A DNA stretch of 29,106 bases from Bacillota bacterium (GCA_009787685.1 WQSV01000003.1:1-29106); one strand, 5' to 3'; positions 20,798-28,262 are shown, counted from the first letter of the stretch. Notes: a model not told the origin generated them from the letters alone. A program made the numbers and translations.

Positions 20798-22156
20798 ATG
20801 GAGAACAAAAGACTAGACGGATTAAAAAAGGTTACCTTGTTTATTATAGGTATTATTTCTCCTATGTTTTTAGCAATCATTATTCCTGCTGTGACTTCCG
20901 ACAACACGTGGCTGTTGTTTCTCTTGATTCCGTGGGGGGCTGTCCTCGCGGGAGCGATTGCTGTGCTTATCGTCATTTTAATCAAAGTCGGAAAGAAAGA
21001 TTTGCCTGAACATGTTAAAATACATAATATGCTAAATGAGTTCTACAAAAACAATGAATCACTTGAAGAAATGTATTTTTGTGAATTTGGCGAAAAGGCG
21101 AGTCGAATTCCGTTTTTAGTCAAGAAAAATTGGATGCAGTCATTTCATGGCAGAAAAGAAATCACTTTCGATGAGGATGTGTTTTTGAAAAAAGAAGAAA
21201 GTGAAGAAGTTGACAACATCAAGTTTTGTCTTGTCGATGAATTTAATGCGTTTGAGAATGCTCAAACTGACCGAATAATAGAAGCGAGAATTGCGGACGG
21301 CTCAAAGCTTGTGAATAATCCAGCTCTCTACACGAGTGCAATCAAAGATGTAAAAATAGGAATTGAAATCGAAGTCAAAAAGACGAGATACTTTCCACTT
21401 TGTGCGAACTTGACAAAAATGGAAGAAGATATTAAGGAGGTCGTTGGCAAAACAAAAAACATATCCCAAGCATTTTTGAAAAATTTCAAAAGTCTTGACA
21501 AAATGAAAAATGACGATGGTTCCTTGAAAACAAAACCTCTTCCAGTTGGAGCAACCGCTGCGATATTTTTGAAAGGTGAAGAAGATCGGGAGTGGAGAGT
21601 TGCTCTTCATGGAAGGTCAAAGGAGACTGCGACATGCAGAGATATTTTTTCAACTGCCCCATCATTTGGCTTGAGTTTGCCGTTCGTTGGCTGGGGAGAC
21701 GATGCGAAACTATTAGATGAAATCAGCAAATATGACATAGTCAAATACAACCTTGTCAAAGAACTAATGGAAGAATTGTTTCAAGCAAAAGAGGACAAAA
21801 ATGACCCGTTCGCTTTTCAGAAACATCCAGAATATTTAAGACTTGTTGAAAAATTGAAAGACTCAAATTGCATAAGCGTTCAAAAACTCGGCTTCGGGTT
21901 TAATGCGTTCAATAGTGCTTTCGATTTTGCTTTTGCAATTATTGTTAAAGACAGAGAGTATGCGGACTATCTTGAAAACAACATGATGCATAATTGCGAG
22001 TTTGAAGGAGAAATCAGTTTTGTCAAAGTTGATCTCAAAAACAAAAAATTCCTCATTGAAGAAGACAAGGAATTTGAAACAAAACTGAACAAAAAATCCT
22101 ATATCCACAATCCAAGTCTCTTCGCAATTGGGGAAACTTTGAAGATTTTGAAATAA
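20798..22156 (+). CDS. Membrane protein with possible degenerate Nudix-like domain
   Basis: A 452-residue protein I do not recognise by name. Two membrane segments lie at about 11-31 and 38-63, and the remaining ~385 residues should be cytoplasmic. Within 249-330, PVGATAAIFLKGEEDREWRVALHGRS, then an STAPSFGLSLPF stretch and YNLVKELMEELF (317-328), resemble the order of a Nudix hydrolase (variable strand, Ser/Gly loop, then a REL-EEL helix). The first box Gly and Arg are not conserved in the usual form. If real it would be an atypical nucleotide-related domain fused to a membrane anchor; this is a structural guess. The gene is monocistronic and converges on the P-type ATPase gene. Confidence 0.55.
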   Translation: MENKRLDGLKKVTLFIIGIISPMFLAIIIPAVTSDNTWLLFLLIPWGAVLAGAIAVLIVILIKVGKKDLPEHVKIHNMLNEFYKNNESLEEMYFCEFGEKASRIPFLVKKNWMQSFHGRKEITFDEDVFLKKEESEEVDNIKFCLVDEFNAFENAQTDRIIEARIADGSKLVNNPALYTSAIKDVKIGIEIEVKKTRYFPLCANLTKMEEDIKEVVGKTKNISQAFLKNFKSLDKMKNDDGSLKTKPLPVGATAAIFLKGEEDREWRVALHGRSKETATCRDIFSTAPSFGLSLPFVGWGDDAKLLDEISKYDIVKYNLVKELMEELFQAKEDKNDPFAFQKHPEYLRLVEKLKDSNCISVQKLGFGFNAFNSAFDFAFAIIVKDREYADYLENNMMHNCEFEGEISFVKVDLKNKKFLIEEDKEFETKLNKKSYIHNPSLFAIGETLKILK

Positions 22157-22350
22157 ATATTTAGGGTCTTTTTTAGTTGCATTTTCGCACTGACAATTCT
22201 TTTAATTTTCAAACATGTTTAAAAAGCTATGAGATTTCTTTGAAAACACATCAGAGTATCTTTTAATATTCAATGAGAATGAATAGCATTAAAAAAATGA
22301 AGACTTAGTAGTAGTATTATTATTGCTTGTGCGATTCAAAGAGAATAATT

Positions 22351-24843
22351 CTAACTACCATCCGTTGCTTTCCACAATGATCTTCGCTTTTTTGGCGAGG
22401 ATTTTTTTGTTAGTCTCAAGCCAAAAATAAAAATGGCTGTGCTTAGGAGCAGGACTAGGGGCAATATCCACAAATGTTGAATGTTTGGAATTTCAAAGTG
22501 AAGAATGCTTCTAAAAAGGAAGATTGCGATAATCAAGCCGATTGAGCTTGAAAGTGCAAGGAACAATCTGAGTTTGTTGAAAGGCAAGCATGCTCTAAAA
22601 ACTGCTGCAATCGTGATGAATGAAAGAGTTAGATAGATTAGGCTTTTTGATTGGGAGTAGGGCATTGCACCTGCGACATAGAGAATGTGGAAAATGGCAA
22701 CAGCCAAGATTATTGCGATTGCGAACGGAGCAGATTTTAAAAGACTGGATTTTAGGAACTTGCCTTCTAATTTTTTGTCGTTCTTTTCAAATGAGAGAAA
22801 GAATGCGGGGTAAGCTTCAAGCGCTAGGTCAATTAAGGTGATTTGAATTGGAATGAAAGGGAAAGGTGCGTTGAGAATTGCGAAAAGAACAGAGAGGGCA
22901 ACACTATAGAGAACCTTGATGAAAAAAACACTGCCTGCCTTTGTGATGTTGTTCGCAACGCGTCTTCCTTCGTTGAGAACTTCGGGGAGGGCTGAAAAGT
23001 TGTTTTCACCAAGAACTAGTTCGCTGACTTGACGAGCGGCGTCTGAGCCATTTGACAAGCCAATAGCACAATCCGCTTCACGAAGTGCAAGAATATCATT
23101 AACGCCATCGCCACTAAAAGCAACAGTGTGACCACATTCGCGAAAAGCACGAACAATGAGTTGTTTTTGTTCGGGAGAGACACGGGCGAAAATTGAAGGG
23201 CTTTTTGCAGATGGAGAGTGGGGAGCTAAAAGTGGAGGAATTGATAAATTATTTTTGACATTATTTTCACTGATCATTTTTAATTCTTCACCTTTAATCA
23301 ACGCCTTAATTCCTTCAAAACTCTTTATCTTTGACATATCAATTGCGTTTTCAAAATCATGAAAACCAGCGTTTTTTGCGACTTCTTTGCAGGTTTCAAC
23401 GCTATCGCCAGATATTATTTTGACGGAGACTCCTTCACGGCGGAAATGCTCAAGAGTTTTTTTTGCGTCTTTTCGTATAGGATCGTTTAGGAATAGTGAG
23501 TAGTGAATAGTGAATAGTGAATAGTTGTCGTCGGATTTTTTTTGTTTGATTCCTAGGAAAAGGACGCGTTTTGCGGTGGAATTTTTTAGACTATTCGCAA
23601 TATTTTTTGGGACAATCGCACCCATATCAACTAGCTTTTCAGGTGACCCGAGAATGAGAGAAAAATTTTTGAAATCAATTTGACTATATTTTCGAGAGGA
23701 GGAAAAGGGAATTTTTTTCAATGGTATTAAATTTCGACAATTATTCTGAATTCCAAAATCTGAATTCTGAATTAAAAAGACATATTTTTTTATTGCTTTC
23801 ATTGTCGGGTTTTCGTCATCAGAATAATGGGCAAACAGCCCTAAAGCATCGTTCCAATCAATTTCACAATTATTCTGAATTCTGAATTTTGAACTCTGAA
23901 TTATTTCTTCAACACTCATCTCTCCTGTCGTTATTGTCCCCGTTTTGTCCAAACACAAAACATCAACATGAGCGAGGGTTTCAACCCCGTGCATTTGTTG
24001 AACGAGAACTTTTTTCTTCGATAGTTTCACGACTCCTGTTGCTAGTGCAATACTAGTGAGAAAGACCAATCCTTTTGGAAGCATTCCCAAAAGTGCTGCT
24101 GCACTCGTGATGACTGCGGTCGAAATGATTTCATCACGAAAGAAATAAGCTTGGACGAACAACAAAACTCCAAGCGGAACAATAAAAAAACTAGTGACTT
24201 TCGTCACTTTTCTCATTGAAACAAGAAGGTCGGAGTTATTTTTTTTCGGTTTTTTTGCTTCTTTAATAAGCGAATTTGCAAAGTTATCGGCTCCAATTTT
24301 TTCTGTTTTTGCAAAGATTCTTCCCGAAACAACAAAACTTCCGCTCAAAATTTTGTCACCTTTTTTCTTGGTTAATGGCTCGCTCTCTCCAGTAAGCAGA
24401 GCTTCATTAACTTCGACTTCGCCGTCCAAAACAATGCTGTCGCAAGCAATTTGATTGCCAAGTGAATAGATGCAAACATCACCAAGAACCAATTCATTCG
24501 GCGAAATCTCTTTTTCCTTTCCATCTCTCAAAACTTTAATCTTGCTTTGATAGAGAACTTTCAATCCCTCAACCAACTTTCGTCCGCGAACTTCTTGAAT
24601 GATTCCAATCGTTACATTTGCCAAAATGATGACGAGATACGCCATTTGCATGAAGGCCCCAACGAGTGCAAGTGCAATCCCAATCAAAAGATTGAACAAA
24701 TTAAAAAGAGTCAACACATTGTCCTTGAAAATATGCCAATTGCTTTTTGATGTTTTATCGATGACCTTGTTCATCTTGTTCTGGATCATGAGTGTTTCAA
24801 CTTCACCACTTGTCAATCCTTGAATATTTAAAGATTTGTCCAC
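22351..24843 (-). CDS. P-type cation-translocating ATPase (CtpE-like)
   Basis: A membrane cation pump, 830 residues from the GTG start at 24843. That start is six bases after TATAAT; a longer frame would begin upstream of the promoter. Motifs counted from the GTG: TGES (151-154), phosphorylation site DKTGTIT (Asp299), and GDGVNDILALREADCAIGLSNGSDAARQ, the form seen in CtpE-type Ca/Mn pumps. The M4 motif reads GMLPKGL, with Lys where Glu or another ion ligand is expected. At least four repeat insertions are read in frame in the cytoplasmic P/N region: 23860-23912, 23731-23776, 23491-23527 and 23209-23270. They explain the excess length. Substrate is not certain, and the PKGL change raises doubt about pumping. 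Confidence 0.88.
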   Translation of the reverse strand: MDKSLNIQGLTSGEVETLMIQNKMNKVIDKTSKSNWHIFKDNVLTLFNLFNLLIGIALALVGAFMQMAYLVIILANVTIGIIQEVRGRKLVEGLKVLYQSKIKVLRDGKEKEISPNELVLGDVCIYSLGNQIACDSIVLDGEVEVNEALLTGESEPLTKKKGDKILSGSFVVSGRIFAKTEKIGADNFANSLIKEAKKPKKNNSDLLVSMRKVTKVTSFFIVPLGVLLFVQAYFFRDEIISTAVITSAAALLGMLPKGLVFLTSIALATGVVKLSKKKVLVQQMHGVETLAHVDVLCLDKTGTITTGEMSVEEIIQSSKFRIQNNCEIDWNDALGLFAHYSDDENPTMKAIKKYVFLIQNSDFGIQNNCRNLIPLKKIPFSSSRKYSQIDFKNFSLILGSPEKLVDMGAIVPKNIANSLKNSTAKRVLFLGIKQKKSDDNYSLFTIHYSLFLNDPIRKDAKKTLEHFRREGVSVKIISGDSVETCKEVAKNAGFHDFENAIDMSKIKSFEGIKALIKGEELKMISENNVKNNLSIPPLLAPHSPSAKSPSIFARVSPEQKQLIVRAFRECGHTVAFSGDGVNDILALREADCAIGLSNGSDAARQVSELVLGENNFSALPEVLNEGRRVANNITKAGSVFFIKVLYSVALSVLFAILNAPFPFIPIQITLIDLALEAYPAFFLSFEKNDKKLEGKFLKSSLLKSAPFAIAIILAVAIFHILYVAGAMPYSQSKSLIYLTLSFITIAAVFRACLPFNKLRLFLALSSSIGLIIAIFLFRSILHFEIPNIQHLWILPLVLLLSTAIFIFGLRLTKKSSPKKRRSLWKATDGS
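23209..23270 (-). repeat. In-frame heptamer-arm repeat, ATPase copy 4
   Basis: On the coding strand AAAAATAATTTATCAA (identical to part of the copy at 152-219) is followed by CTCCACTTTTAGC and CCCCACTCTCCATC. It encodes VKNNLSIPPLLAPHSPS, the same KNNL core seen in mnmE and pheT. Confidence 0.7.
23491..23527 (-). repeat. In-frame heptamer tandem, ATPase copy 3
   Basis: Plus-strand GAATAGTGAG then AGTGAAT units with a 7-bp period, encoding NYSLFTIHYSLF on the minus strand. These are the same heptamers as in the repeats flanking smpB and ppa. Confidence 0.7.
23731..23776 (-). repeat. In-frame heptamer tandem, ATPase copy 2
   Basis: Plus-strand GACAATTATTCTGAATTCC followed by TCTGAATTCTGAATT; encodes IQNSDFGIQNN. 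Shares ACAATTATTCTGAATTC with copy 1. Confidence 0.65.
23860..23912 (-). repeat. In-frame heptamer tandem, ATPase copy 1
   Basis: Plus-strand CACAATTATTCTGAATTC, then TGAATTTTGAACTCTGAATT; encodes QSSKFRIQNNCE, residues shortly after the phosphorylation site motif. Confidence 0.65.
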
Positions 24844-24849
24844 TTTATT

Positions 24850-24855
24850 ATTATA
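24850..24855 (-). promoter_or_regulatory. -10 box of the P-type ATPase gene, leaderless GTG start
   Basis: TATAAT (24855-24850 on the minus strand), six bases before GTG at 24843. The -35 is weak (TGGTAA at the expected distance). It decides the start codon. Confidence 0.55.
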
Positions 24856-25025
24856 TACCCATAAGAGGTGTTTTACCACCAAAAAAATTTAGTGTTCAAT
24901 GCTCGGTGCATAGTTGTTGAGATTAATTTTGAAAATAAGTTTCTAATTATTAATTTTCGATTATGAGTGCGGTGATTTGTTATTTGCACTTTGCCATATT
25001 AATTTTAAAAACCATTGAAAAACTG

Positions 25026-25055
25026 TTGACACAACCCATCTAACTGTGGTATCCT
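25026..25055 (+). promoter_or_regulatory. tRNA-Arg promoter
   Basis: Perfect TTGACA (25026-25031), an 18-bp spacer and TATCCT (25050-25055), about 17 bases before the mature tRNA. Confidence 0.7.
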
Positions 25056-25071
25056 CATAAGGTTGAAATAT

Positions 25072-25146
25072 GCACTCGTGGTGAAATGGATATCACGAAG
25101 GTCTACGGAACCTTTATTTGGGGTTCGAGTCCCTACGAGTGCGCCA
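25072..25146 (+). tRNA. tRNA-Arg (anticodon ACG), CCA encoded
   Basis: Folds as a complete cloverleaf. Acceptor GCACTCG (25072-25078) pairs with CGAGTGC (25136-25142). The D stem is GTGA/TCAC, the anticodon stem AAGGT/ACCTT with loop CTACGGA (anticodon ACG at 25105-25107), and the T arm TGGGG-TTCGAGT-CCCTA. Discriminator G and CCA follow. A34 should be edited to inosine by TadA to read CGN codons. It marks the edge of a region with different codon use, as expected of an integration site. Confidence 0.95.
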
Positions 25147-25150
25147 TATA

Positions 25151-25203
25151 ACTGCCCCCATTTGTCGTGCCGTATGGACAACAAATGGGGGCAGTTTTTT
25201 TTG
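25151..25203 (+). terminator. Strong terminator after tRNA-Arg
   Basis: A perfect 15-bp stem: ACTGCCCCCATTTGT (25151-25165) with ACAAATGGGGGCAGT (25181-25195), then T8. Parts of the 3' arm (ACAAATGGG.GCAGT) recur at 25250-25308. Confidence 0.9.
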
Positions 25204-25238
25204 TTATCCTGTCGCATTAACGCAGCCCTTGTCGGACA

Positions 25239-25308
25239 ATGTAGACATCATGTAGACAAATGGGAACATGGCATTTCAAGTTTTGAAATGTAGACAAATG
25301 GGAGCAGT
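25239..25308. repeat. Direct repeats flanking a palindrome, downstream of the tRNA
   Basis: ATGTAGACAAATGGGA occurs at 25250-25265 and 25288-25303 in direct orientation, with a partial copy (ATGTAGACA) at 25239-25247. Between the full copies lies the palindrome CATTTCAA-GTT-TTGAAATG (25272-25290). The 3' copy continues GCAGT, as does the tRNA terminator arm. The layout resembles a recombination or attachment site. Confidence 0.6.
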
Positions 25309-25547
25309 AAAATTTAAGTTTTGTGCATTTTCGAGTGCGACTAGGCTTGAACTATTTTTGGCACTAAATTGCACAGTTTAGGGTCTGTCGCGCCGACAAT
25401 AAAAAGGTGGCATCATAGCAGATATATATATACAAGGCGACCACGCGCAAACTGTGGGCGCGTTCGATTGAGAGGATTGTAAGGTGTTCCCGCGCTGATT
25501 GGCGCGGGGCTTTTTTTATTTGGTCAAATATTTTGAAAAAACTTTTT
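25309..25547. other. Non-coding stretch with GC-rich hairpins, possible small RNA
   Basis: Part of a 480-base gene-free region (25147-25630). It is locally GC-rich in an AT-rich genome and holds three hairpins: TGTCG/CGACA (25386-25398), ACGCGC/GCGCGT (25443-25463), and a terminator-like CCCGCGC/GCGCGGG with T7 (25489-25517). No open frame or ribosome binding site is evident and no clear promoter is seen. It could be a structured RNA ending at 25517, or a remnant left by integration. No known RNA family is recognised. Confidence 0.35.
25489..25517 (+). terminator. Terminator without an obvious gene upstream
   Basis: CCCGCGC (25489-25495) pairs with GCGCGGG (25502-25508), followed by GC and T7 (25511-25517). 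No coding gene precedes it, implying an unannotated transcript. Confidence 0.75.
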
Positions 25548-25583
25548 AAACTTAAAACTTTCTTGACATTTAGGCTTTATGAT
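25548..25583 (+). promoter_or_regulatory. Shared operator/promoter of the alarmone synthetase gene
   Basis: AAACTTAAAACTTTC (25548-25562), TGACATTTA (25564-25572) and -10 TATGAT (25578-25583). The same block lies before the ABC gene at 28263 with the -10 at the identical offset (+30). The tandem AAACTT copies overlap the -35 position, typical of OmpR-type activator sites. Confidence 0.7.
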
Positions 25584-25630
25584 AAGAGAGCAAAGGGCAA
25601 AGAATTTTTTGCAAAGGCGGTTAAAAGTCA

Positions 25631-26323
25631 ATGATTTTAGAGCGTAGACAAAGGATAGAAATACCCGACATGGAGGAGCGGAGCGAGGGATTGTTGCAAT
25701 TTATGCAACAGGATAATCCAAGAAACGGGATGAAAAAACTAGCGGAGCTTATGCACCTTTACAATGCGGCAATGAAAGAGGTCAACACAAAGCTAGAGGC
25801 ATTGGACGAGGAACTTATGATTTGTCGCACTTATAACCCTATTCACCATCTAGAGTGCCGAGTTAAAGGGGTGGCAAGCATTTATAAAAAAATGAAAAAG
25901 TACGGCGTGGATGTGTCGCTTGACTCGGCAAGAGAAAGTATTTTGGATATAGCGGGAATTAGGGTAATATGCAATTTTGTGGACGATATTTATACAGTAG
26001 AGCGGTTATTGCTCAAGCAGCCCGACATAACGCTATTAAACCGCAAGGATTATATTGTAGAGCCAAAGGAAAACGGATATAGAAGCCTGCACATTATAAT
26101 CAAAGTTCCCGTTTATCTATCAAGCAAAATTGAGTATGTCCCCGTTGAAATTCAAATGCGGACAATCGCAATGGATTATTGGGCGAGCCTAGAACACATG
26201 ATGCGATATAAAAATAGTGCTGACACACAAAACCACTCTGCCATGCTATTAGAGTGCGCAAACGCTTTGGCAACCACCGAGGCAAATATGCAAGCCATAC
26301 GAGAGGGCATAGAAAAAGAATAA
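25631..26323 (+). CDS. Small alarmone synthetase (RelQ-like GTP pyrophosphokinase)
   Basis: A 230-residue single-domain (p)ppGpp synthetase of the RelA/SpoT nucleotidyltransferase superfamily. It transfers pyrophosphate from ATP to GDP or GTP. The order of motifs fits: YNPIHHLECRVKGVASIYKKMKKYG (about 68-92), DIAGIRVIC (106-114, Asp106 metal ligand), KENGYRSLHIII (146-157), and VEIQMRTIAMDYWASLEH (172-189, Glu173). There is no hydrolase, TGS or ACT domain, so product removal depends on other enzymes. The ATG follows GGCGG at a longer than ideal spacing. Codon use differs from genes before the tRNA. Its promoter is shared in sequence with the ABC gene, tying it to the adjacent two-component system. 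Confidence 0.9.
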   Translation: MILERRQRIEIPDMEERSEGLLQFMQQDNPRNGMKKLAELMHLYNAAMKEVNTKLEALDEELMICRTYNPIHHLECRVKGVASIYKKMKKYGVDVSLDSARESILDIAGIRVICNFVDDIYTVERLLLKQPDITLLNRKDYIVEPKENGYRSLHIIIKVPVYLSSKIEYVPVEIQMRTIAMDYWASLEHMMRYKNSADTQNHSAMLLECANALATTEANMQAIREGIEKE

Positions 26324-26357
26324 AAATCACTTGTTAGCAAAAAGGCAACATTATAAA

Positions 26358-26386
26358 TTGCCATAAGCTAAAAAAACTGATATAAT
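26358..26386 (+). promoter_or_regulatory. Promoter of the two-component operon
   Basis: TTGCCA (26358-26363), a 17-bp spacer and extended TGA-TATAAT (26381-26386). It lacks the AAACTT block of the two flanking promoters, suggesting constitutive expression. The leader has an inverted repeat (GGTGGTGC at 26389 with GCACCCACC) before the ribosome binding site. Confidence 0.65.
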
Positions 26387-26435
26387 AAGGTGGTGCATTT
26401 GTGATAAAAGCACCCACCGATACGGAGGAACACCC

Positions 26436-27116
26436 ATGATAAAAATTTTGGTGGCAGAAGACGAGCCAAACCTAAGGGCTATGATAGCCAAAAGCCTTAT
26501 AAAAGAGGGCTACAAAGTTACCGAGTGCTATGACGGCAAAAACGCACTCGACACCTTTTATAATGAGCATTTTGATTTAGTCGTAACTGACATTATGATG
26601 CCGAGAATGGACGGCAATCAATTTGCAAAGCAGGCACGAGCAGGCAACCCCGACATCCCTATTTTGATGCTTACAGCATTAGAGTCCATAGATGATAAGG
26701 AAAAAGGCTTTTCAAGCGGGACGGACGACTATCTTGTTAAACCTATTTTAATGAAAGAATTGGTCATGCGGGTCAAGGCACTTCTTAGGCGATACAAAAT
26801 CAACAGCGAGAAAAGAATAGAATTAGAGAACTCGGTTGTTGATTTTAGCATGGGCGAGTTATCAATCAAGGGCGCAAAAATAAACCTTAGCAAAAAGGAA
26901 TTTCAATTATTGTCAAAATTATTATCAAGCCCCAACATAATATTTAGCAGAGAGCAACTGCTAGACGAGATTTGGGGATATGAGAGTGAGTCAACCGACA
27001 GGACAGTAGACACCCACATAAGCAGCTTAAAGAAAAAAGCAGCCTGTGGCGATTTTGAGATTTTGACTGTTTGGGGAATAGGATACAAGGCGGTGATAAA
27101 ATGCTACCAGCAGTAG
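26436..27116 (+). CDS. OmpR-family response regulator
   Basis: A 226-residue regulator. The receiver domain (1-115) has acid pair Glu8/Asp9, phosphoacceptor Asp52 (VVTDIMMPRMDG), Thr80 and Lys102 (DDYLVKPI), so all switch residues are present. The winged-helix DNA-binding domain (about 128-222) shows LSKKEFQLLSKLLSSPNIIFSREQLLDEIWGYESESTDRTVDTHISSLKKK. CGGAGG lies nine bases before the ATG. The 3' end overlaps the kinase gene by 16 bases, so the two are co-translated. Probable target: the AAACTT direct repeats before the alarmone synthetase and ABC genes (inference). Confidence 0.94.
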   Translation: MIKILVAEDEPNLRAMIAKSLIKEGYKVTECYDGKNALDTFYNEHFDLVVTDIMMPRMDGNQFAKQARAGNPDIPILMLTALESIDDKEKGFSSGTDDYLVKPILMKELVMRVKALLRRYKINSEKRIELENSVVDFSMGELSIKGAKINLSKKEFQLLSKLLSSPNIIFSREQLLDEIWGYESESTDRTVDTHISSLKKKAACGDFEILTVWGIGYKAVIKCYQQ

Positions 27117-28207
27117 AAGAAGAAAAAAAAGAGCCTAAGAAAAAAAAGAAAGTCCACATCAAATTATCGGTACGAATTGTTATATTGAATTTGATAGTGA
27201 CATTTGTGGTCAATTTGGGGTTTTTTATTACCATGCTTATTATTAGGGCATTGGTGGATATGTCATACTTTTTAGAGAATCAAAACATAGAAAGATTGGT
27301 GTCTATTCTTACTCTTATACCGGGGATTGTTACTATGATACTTTTTGCAGTTGCAATCCACCTACTCGTAGTAAAAAGGATAAAAAAACTTAATGATAGC
27401 ACCAAAGAGGTGGCGGCAGGTAACTATGATGCAGAAGTTGAAATAAAATTGAGGGTGCATGATGAGTTAGGAGAGCTTGCTGAAAATTTTAATAAAATGA
27501 GTGCAGAATTAAAAGCCAACGAATATTTGGCAAAAGGTTTTGTGCGTAACATATCACACGAATACAAAACTCCGCTCTCAGTTATTAAAGCTTATGCTGA
27601 ATGGATAGAGGGCGAGGCAAAAGACAAAAAGGTGGATTTTGACACACTGGAGGAATACGCTAGAATTATTATGAATGAAACGGACAGGATGGCAAACTTA
27701 AGCAAAAGTATGATTCAGTTATCGCTTTTAGACAGCACAACCATTATTAAAAAAGAGGACGAATTTAGCCCTGCTACGCAAATTAAAAACATACTAAAAA
27801 CTTGCCAAGTCAAGTGGGCAGACAAAAACATAGAGTTTGATTTGCAGCTATCAAAGGGAATGATAAAAAGCAACGAGCAACTTATTTATCAAGTATGGCA
27901 AAACCTTATTAGCAATGCGGTTAAGTTTACTGATGACGGCGGCAACATAAAGATATTGCTTTGCATCACAGAGCAGGAGCTGTATTTTGAGCTTAGCGAC
28001 AGCGGAATAGGCATGAGCGAGGAAGATAGAGAAAAATTATTCACATTGTTTTTTATGGCGGACAAATCTCGCAACACCGAGGGCAGCGGACTTGGACTTG
28101 CAATAACTCAAAGAATAATAGATAAACTAGGCGGACAAATCGCAGTTAAAAGCAAAGAGGGCGAGGGTACGACATTCATAGTAAGACTAGCCTTAGAGCA
28201 AGAATAA
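27101..28207 (+). CDS. Sensor histidine kinase, intramembrane-sensing type
   Basis: A 368-residue kinase from the ATG at 27101; a TTG-started frame from 27071 would add ten unlikely residues. A Lys/Glu-rich N-terminus is followed by two membrane segments (about 23-52, 66-91) separated by only ~13 residues, so there is almost no extracellular sensor. HAMP (about 92-140) follows, then the H-box FVRNISHEYKTPLSVIKAYAEW (His153), N-box NLISNAVKF, G1 DSGIGMSEED and G2 GSGLGLAIT. Kinases with such short loops (BceS-type) usually sense through a partner ABC transporter, and one begins 150 bases downstream. Complete and apparently active. Confidence 0.93.
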   Translation: MLPAVEEEKKEPKKKKKVHIKLSVRIVILNLIVTFVVNLGFFITMLIIRALVDMSYFLENQNIERLVSILTLIPGIVTMILFAVAIHLLVVKRIKKLNDSTKEVAAGNYDAEVEIKLRVHDELGELAENFNKMSAELKANEYLAKGFVRNISHEYKTPLSVIKAYAEWIEGEAKDKKVDFDTLEEYARIIMNETDRMANLSKSMIQLSLLDSTTIIKKEDEFSPATQIKNILKTCQVKWADKNIEFDLQLSKGMIKSNEQLIYQVWQNLISNAVKFTDDGGNIKILLCITEQELYFELSDSGIGMSEEDREKLFTLFFMADKSRNTEGSGLGLAITQRIIDKLGGQIAVKSKEGEGTTFIVRLALEQE

Positions 28208-28217
28208 AAAGGAAGAT

Positions 28218-28251
28218 AAAAATCTCAACAAAAAAAGTTGAGATTTTTTTT
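28218..28251 (+). terminator. Terminator after the two-component operon
   Basis: AAAAATCTCAAC (28218-28229) pairs with GTTGAGATTTTT (28237-28248), then T-run. It separates the kinase gene from the ABC gene promoter. Confidence 0.85.
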
Positions 28252-28262
28252 AATTTGTTTGA

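Noticed and set aside
25005..25293. Open frames on both strands across tRNA-Arg
   Set aside because: Translations of tRNA and terminator sequence (for example VGTRTPNKGS), a known source of spurious proteins.
25563..25568. TTGACA read as the -35 of the alarmone synthetase promoter
   Set aside because: The only good -10 (TATGAT, 25578) is nine bases away, too close; the equivalent position at 28263 reads CTGACA. The AAACTT block sits at the proper -35 distance, so TTGACA is treated as part of the operator.
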